NCBI GenBank assembly: GCA_038501625.1
Contig: JAZAYU010000008.1
Span: 11,160,938 to 11,224,937 of the forward strand
Reading direction: 5' to 3'
Source of the DNA: Corbicula japonica
Lineage: Eukaryota; Mollusca; Bivalvia; Venerida; Cyrenidae
DNA: 64,000 nucleotides
Shown here: piece by piece, positions 58,881 through 64,000 of the stretch
Layout of the letters: each line of letters begins with the position of its first letter
Position numbering within the stretch: position 1 is the stretch's first letter
The notes under the pieces: model-generated
What the model was told of the DNA's origin: nothing
The model's input: only the letters and a program-made list of their open reading frames with translations
Databases searched by the model: none
Made by a program: the position numbers and the translations under genes

Positions 58881-59613
58881 GGTTGCATCAGTGTTCGATC
58901 CGATGGGTCTCTTCGCTCCCGTAACCTTACGTGGAAAATTAATATTGCAAAAACTGTGGTCACAAAATATGAACTGGGATGATGAAGTGCATGATAATTC
59001 GATATTGAGAGAATGGAAACAACACTATTCTGAGTTACAAAGTATATCGGACCATCCAATTAATCGTTGTATCAGTGTAGATAACAAAACGCACGCAGAG
59101 TATAAACTCTTATGTTTTTGCGATGCTTCAACAAAAGCCTATGCAGCTGCAGAGTATCTTTATCAATCAAGTAACAATGAACGAAAAGTTGATCTTTTGT
59201 TTGCAAAATCTAGACTGGCAACAATCAAAGGAATGACAATTCCAAGGTTAGAAATCATGGCTGTAGTGATGGGAGTAAGGTGCCTTAAATATGTGAAAAC
59301 TCAATTACAAATTCAAACACAATAATCTATCTTGTGGACAGATTCACAATGTGTTCTTGGATGGCTAAACAGTAACAAAACTTTACCAGTATTCGTGCAA
59401 AACAGGGTTAAAGAAATAAAAAAGCACGTTGAAACAAAAATTGGGTATATTAATACTTCTCAAAATCCCGCTGATCTCGCAACAAGGGAAACTACTCTTA
59501 ATAATCTTGTGCAAAGTTCGTTGTGGTGGCATGGACCATCTAACATAGAAGAAGAGATTGTGAAAGTTTTAGGTCATGAAAACACTAATGTTTGTACTTC
59601 AGTCGTGTCCATA
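58879..59613 (+). pseudogene. BEL/Pao RNase H region
   Basis: FDPMGLFAPVTLRGKLILQK is the connector typical of BEL/Pao pol. RNase H residues: FCDAS (first Asp), RLEIMAVVMG (Glu), WTDSQCVLGWL (second Asp), and QNPADLATR. An in-frame TAA lies at 59323-59325 just before the second Asp segment. Sequence merges into satellite DNA before the integrase. Confidence 0.82.
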
Positions 59614-60560
59614 GGTAACACAAGTAACAAAAGGTAACAGCCTTATATACATTAAGTAACAAGATGGGCACAAACTGAAAACAGTCAATTTAGAATAAAA
59701 GTCAAATTGCTTTGCATTTCTGTGCCCATAGGTAACACAAGTAACAAAAGGTAACAGCCTTATATATTTCAAGTAACAAGAGGGGCACAAACTGAAAATG
59801 GCCAATTTAAAATAAAAGTTAAATTGCTTGTCATTTCTGTGCCTCTAGGTAACACAAGTAACAAAAGGTAACAACCTTATATACTTCAAGTAAAAAGATG
59901 GGCACAAACTAAAAACAGTCAGTTTAGAATAAAAGTCAATTTGCATGTCATTTCTGTGCCCATAGGTAACAAAAGTAACAAAAGGTAACAGCCTTATATA
60001 CTTAAGTAACAAAAGGGGCACAAACTAAAAACAGTAAATTTTGAATAAAAGTCAAATTGCTTTGCATTTCTGTGCCCATAGGTAACACAAGTAACAAAAG
60101 GTCACAGCCTTATATACTTCAAGTAACAAGAGGGGCACAAACTGAAAATGATCAATTTAGAATAAAAGTCAAAATGCTTGTCATTTCTGTGCCTCTAGGT
60201 AACACAAGTAACAAAAGGTAACAGCCTCATATACTTCAAGTAACAAGATGGGCACAAACTAAAACAGTCAATTTAGAATAAAAGTCAAATTGCTTTGCAT
60301 TTCTGTGCCCATAGGTAACACAAGTAACAAAAGGTAACAGCCTTATATACTTCAAGTAACAAGAGGGGCACAAACTAAAAACAGTCAATTAAGAATAAAA
60401 GTCAAATGGCTGGTCATTTCTGTGCCTCTAGGTAACAAAAGTAACAAAAGGTAACAGCTTTATATACTTCAAGTAACAAGAGGGGCACAAACTGAAAACA
60501 GTTGATTTAGAATAAAAGTCCAATTGCTTCTCATTTCTGTGCTCCTTGATAACACATGTA
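59614..60560. repeat. ~117-bp satellite, eight units of two alternating types
   Basis: GGTAACACAAGTAACAAAAG begins at 59614, 59731, 59849, 59965, 60081, 60199, 60314 and 60431 (steps 115-118 bp). Each unit has inverted arms around an AT-rich loop. Type A has ATGGGCACA...TGTGCCCAT, type B has AGAGGGGCACA...TGTGCCTCT; the order is A, B, A, hybrid, B, A, B, B-like. It begins exactly where BEL coding homology stops. Confidence 0.92.
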
Positions 60561-60673
60561 ACAAATGTTAATGCCCTTAGTAGACTGGGAATTAGTTCCC
60601 CAATTTTGCGTGAAAATTCGCTCAATGGGAGATTTTTGATTGCACCATATGTAGTATAAACCATGAAACATGA

Positions 60674-60805
60674 TTTAAAACCAAAATAACACTGATCTAT
60701 GTCATATATTCAATGCTGTTTATACAGTCATCTCTCTTGTGAGCCGCTTAAAGAACAGCAAACTGATAATCAATTATTAAACTTCGTAATAGATTATTGA
60801 AGATC
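60674..60805 (-). repeat. Dispersed repeat, copy 2
   Basis: Inverted relative to 46606-46750; shares AGAACAGCAAACTGATAATC and AATAACACTGATCTATG. Confidence 0.75.
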
Positions 60806-61178
60806 ATGTGAAGATTTTTATTTAAATTTTTTAGCTTTTTGTGACTAGATATAAGAATCGTTATTTTATTGTTTCAAATGCGCAACCAGAATAGATCCAC
60901 ATTCATGCAGTCTGATCAAGATATACATCAGTCATGTCAATCCATAAGGCAGGCTGTCAAGAGACCTTTTTTCATAAAGTAGGATATAATAGGAACCATT
61001 TTGACACAAAAATAGGGGAAAAGTAGGAAACTTTTCCCCAAAAGTAGGAATACATAACAGTCTTATCAGAGTCTCGACTTCACTCATACTGTACATATCA
61101 TGGTGCATTTCATCCAATTTAGGCCCCAACACCCATGTCAAACTGCCAATGGCACCTCAGAGAGATATCTGTGTGCAG
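60806..61178. other. Non-coding with a perfect hairpin
   Basis: A family-1 fragment lies at about 60885-60945 (CATGCAGTCTGATCAAGATA). GGGGAAAAG/CTTTTCCCC (61015-61023, 61031-61039) forms a perfect 9-bp stem with a 7-base loop. If the exon at 61179 is real, this is its 3' flank. Confidence 0.4.
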
Positions 61179-61255
61179 TCAGTATGGGTTATGTGGCCTC
61201 ATCTTGATGAATGCATCATAAACAGCAATAAAGCTTTTCCCTGGGTTTAGTTTTC
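61179..61255 (-). CDS. Candidate terminal coding exon, unknown product
   Basis: On the minus strand TTTTTAGTATAATTGCAG (acceptor AG at 61257-61256) is followed by two bases completing a codon, 24 open codons and TGA at 61181-61179. The peptide contains GKSFIAVYDAFIKMRPHNPY at its C-terminus, a protein-like composition. Local G+C is higher than the flanks. No other exon of this gene is recognised and the family is unknown; a retained pseudogene piece is possible. Confidence 0.32.
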
Positions 61256-61621
61256 CTGCAATTATACTAAAAACAATCTTCTTTGTTCCTTGAGAGACTG
61301 CTAAGGTTATTTCTGACCAAGAAGGGAACATTGTGAATCCTACATAGACTGTGTGAACATACAGGCTGATCTGGATCTAAATTTGGTGGACTTCCCTGCA
61401 GTGTGATCAACCAGCATACAAACTTTAACTAGTCCCTTCTTTCATATTGTTTTTTCTGGCCAAGAATAGAGCAGTGTTAATCCTTGTCATCTTGCAGATC
61501 TGGATCTATACTATCACATATCAGTGAGTAGGTTCTGTACTAAATGCTTCTAGATTTATATGATTATTCTAGATCAAGTAGTGAACAGTAAACCACTGCA
61601 GTCTGGTCAGTCTCTTAAAAA
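61256..61621. other. Family-1 debris
   Basis: Scattered degenerate half-sites (AGGCTGATCTGGATCTAAAT, CAGATCTGGATCTATACTAT) suggest one or two eroded family-1 copies between about 61300 and 61520. Boundaries cannot be fixed. Confidence 0.4.
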
Positions 61622-63304
61622 TTAACCCTTAACTCCACATATATGGATTATACGCCTTTCCAATAATTCGGTGAATTTTTCGGTTACCTCCCCTATTCAG
61701 TCACGTGACTACTATACAGGAAAAATTATTGCTCGCTGTATTAATGTAATAGGGAACATGTACCTACAACTTTCGTTTTTCATCATGAAATTTCTTTTTT
61801 AAAATATATTTTCTCGTTTATCGTTGAATTAGTAATAATATATCAGCGTAATGAAATTTTTTTATCAAGAAAAGTTTATAAAACAACAAATCTAATTTGA
61901 CTAAAAGTGTAAAGTCATTATTCCTCGCGCCAAGGTTTACTTTAAACGACTTAAACTAACAGCCTGTGTTCTATCCACGGATAAATTGAGTGTTGTTTCC
62001 GGCTTAGCGTGTCTTGATTTTGAAAGCGGCATGTCATAAAAATGCCAAATTGTCGCGCACAAGGGGTCCCCTGTCAATTACTAAGAAGAAGATATCACTG
62101 ACCAATAGAGATCGGTTTACTTTTTTATGTACCTCCACCTCCCAATTAATAAGTATATCGAAATCCTTAATTACTGAATCGGGTAGCAAAAGTATTTGAT
62201 ATAGCAGTTATATGAATTATTAATCCTTAATACGACAAGTAGAACCATAAGACATCAATTAGAAACTCATCTTAGCAGAACATTTTATAAATATTCAATC
62301 AAGCGATTGAGCGTTTACGCCAAAATGACAGAATTTCAAACCTTAGCAGTCTTAATGTTAATATAAATGTTCCCATCATTATTTGAAGCCGGCATCTCCA
62401 TCTTTATTAGAAGCCAGCATCAGAATCCTTGAATTTTATTTCTATGAATGATACGAACAATCAGATAACCTTATTGATCCTTCTTAATTTCAAGACAAAA
62501 TCAATCGTACCGTATTTTTGCTTGTGAAGTATATGTGACGTTTTCAAAAATTCAAAATTATTTTTCGTTGAACATTAACGGTACAATGAATTCAAGTAAT
62601 AGATGAGTACAAGTATAACGTACAGATACTGTAACCGAATGTTGACATGTCACGATTTCCGGAGTATAGTACATTATCAGTCTTAGCAATTTGCGAATTT
62701 CATACCAGTTAAATATAATTTTAAGTATAAAATACATAAAGATGAAAATGCTGTATAGAAATTCGTAACATTAATACTAACGTTTATCCGAATCGCGTTT
62801 CATACTGCCCACTATCAACAAGAATGGTACATGTTCTTACAATATTAAAAATGCAAATATCTAACAAATAGTGAAAATAAAAATGTCTGACTAGAATAAC
62901 AGACTAGTAACTTATTTTCGACCGGCGGCGATGATTACACACCTGAAATTTAATGGATTATGTTAGGCCTTATGTGCTTAAGCCATAGTCCGATAGTTCA
63001 GCTTTCCTGTGAAGCCTCGTTTTGGGTTGATATCTGGTCACGGGAAGTAACTCGTACAGGACTGCGAAACTGTTTATTGGAAAGGCGTATATCGCATGTG
63101 CAATCAGTGTAGATTTGCAGTAGCCAGCACATTTATGCCTTATGCTCAGGATCCACAATATGTGCTTCTTGGTCAGAAATAAACAAGTAAAAAAAGAAAC
63201 GGTGTAGATCATGATCTGATGGCATGGCTCACAGTGATGGCTGATCTGGTTGGAGACTGTTTGCTAATAAAAATTCATCCAAATCCTATGGAGTGAAGAG
63301 TTAA
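61622..63304. repeat. Family-1 MITE split by a 1.4-kb element
   Basis: Left TTAACCCTTAACTCCACATA (61622) breaks at TATA and resumes at 63088 as TATATCGCATGTGCAATCAG, ending GGAGTGAAGAGTTAA at 63304. Confidence 0.8.
61653..63087. mobile_element. 1435-bp element with TATA target duplication
   Basis: Ends CGCCTTTCCAATAA and TTATTGGAAAGGCG are perfect 14-bp inverted repeats; TATA (61649-61652, 63088-63091) is repeated outside, though as TATA is itself TA-rich the true duplication could be TA. Subterminal GTTACCTCCC and GGGAAGTAAC also correspond. No transposase-size ORF, so non-autonomous. Superfamily not determined. Confidence 0.72.
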
Positions 63305-63489
63305 TGAGCTTGTTTCAGCCAAAAAAAACCCCAACAGTTTTTGTCAAGATCAGAATGCAGATCTGGATATAAATTGGTTGCAAACTAGATAAAATCTGTT
63401 TTCATGGTTTTATTTCTTTCTCTAATATTATGTCCAGATTTATCTTAATAATCTTATGTATTTAATATACATGTATACTCAAACCTGTA

Positions 63490-63736
63490 TTAACCCTTTC
63501 CTGCATAGACACATCTTTATTGCATGGGCGAACAGTCTCGATCCAAATCAGCCGGCACATCCATGCCATCTGATCAGAATCTGCACTTTTCGCTTTTTTA
63601 TTTGTTAGGTTATTTGTGACCAAAATGCGACCAGTGCAGATCCTGATCAGACCTGCTGGCTCAGATGTGCCGGCTGATCTGGATCTACACTGGGCGCACA
63701 TGCGTAAAAATGCATATATATGGAGGAAGGGGTTAA
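63490..63736. repeat. Family-1 palindromic MITE, best full-length copy (247 bp)
   Basis: TTAA at 63490-63493 and 63733-63736; TIRs TTAACCCTTTCCTGCATAGA and TATATATGGAGGAAGGGGTT. Four half-sites in alternating orientation and a central TTAGGTTATTTGTGACCAAA segment. TTAA duplication and CCC start fit piggyBac-type mobilisation. Confidence 0.88.
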
Positions 63737-64000
63737 GCAGCCACCAAAGGGTATGACAAAAGGGGCTGCCTAATACTGGTGGCTGTTTAAGACAGATAAA
63801 AATAAGAACAAAAAGTCAGATTAGGTGGTTGCTGAATGACAGGTTCATCTGTTCAAAATCTTAATTTCGAAGGACACAATTCTAGTGATAGGTAATTCTA
63901 TACATGCTTATGGTAAAGTTATGGTTCTTATGCGATGCACATCTTCTCAATACTCATTAATATGTCAAGAATTATTAAGTTTCCTTTTGCAGTTTTAGAA
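63737..64000. other. No gene or repeat recognised
   Basis: Nothing supported to the end of the window. Confidence 0.4.

Larger units (their letters stand above)
55043..59613 (+). mobile_element. BEL/Pao retrotransposon, 3'-truncated, inactive
   Basis: Order: 5' LTR, tRNA primer-binding site, leader, gag-protease, reverse transcriptase, RNase H; then the element stops at a satellite array. Integrase and 3' LTR are missing. Coding breaks: in-frame TAA at 57692-57694, a one-base loss near 58880, and in-frame TAA at 59323-59325. It inserted at, or now abuts, a minus-strand LINE fragment. Confidence 0.88.

Overview
This is gene-poor, AT-rich eukaryotic DNA, most likely from a marine bivalve mollusc. 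That assignment is inferred from the repeat content: pearl/Helentron-type elements with ~145-155 bp tandem cores followed by ACGG-like microsatellites, a BEL/Pao retrotransposon, jockey/CR1-like LINEs, and very many short inverted-repeat elements (MITEs). There are no bacterial-type genes, operons, rRNA genes or CRISPR arrays. No complete host gene can be called. At best a few orphan exon candidates sit beside splice-like signals (1179-1325 on +; 11245-11305, 17241-17354, 35177-35260 and 61179-61255 on -).

Region by region. 1-18 kb: low-complexity DNA with a C-rich minisatellite (3.2-3.6 kb), a 39-bp tandem array (8.9-9.4 kb), triplet microsatellites, and many copies of one palindromic TTAA-flanked MITE (called family 1 here, about 30 copies in the window) plus a second, GGGCCC-ended palindromic family. 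18-39 kb: four Helentron-like non-autonomous elements (18.35, 22.2, 27.95 and 37.96 kb), each with a 5' subterminal motif repeated inverted at its 3' hairpin; a solo LTR inside a family-1 copy (24.84 kb); a TTAA-flanked element (25.97 kb); a 26-bp minisatellite (31.5 kb). 39-46.5 kb: more MITEs nested in each other, three members of a CAGGG...CCCTG element family with 5-bp target duplications, and an unusual array of ~20-bp near-palindromes (44.46-44.82 kb). 47-51.2 kb: a dead LINE on the minus strand, split by one of the CAGGGG elements, which is itself interrupted by a pogo/Tigger-like MITE. 51.4-52.8 kb: a foldback element with another MITE inside it. 53.2 kb: a tRNA-derived SINE. 53.75-55.04 kb: a second LINE 3' fragment, adjoined by a BEL/Pao element (5' LTR 55043-55489, primer-binding site, gag-protease, RT, RNase H) that has two in-frame stops and one frameshift and is cut off at 59.61 kb by a ~117-bp satellite. 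61.6-63.3 kb: a 1.4-kb element inserted into a family-1 MITE.

The coding sequences recognised with confidence all belong to transposons and all are broken. The nested insertions give a relative history: family-1 MITEs are an old layer, later hit independently by an LTR element, a TA-MITE, a CAGGG element and a TATA-flanked element; the LINE was hit by the CAGGGG element, which was then hit by a pogo-like MITE. Coordinates of degenerate repeats are approximate, and no homology search was possible.
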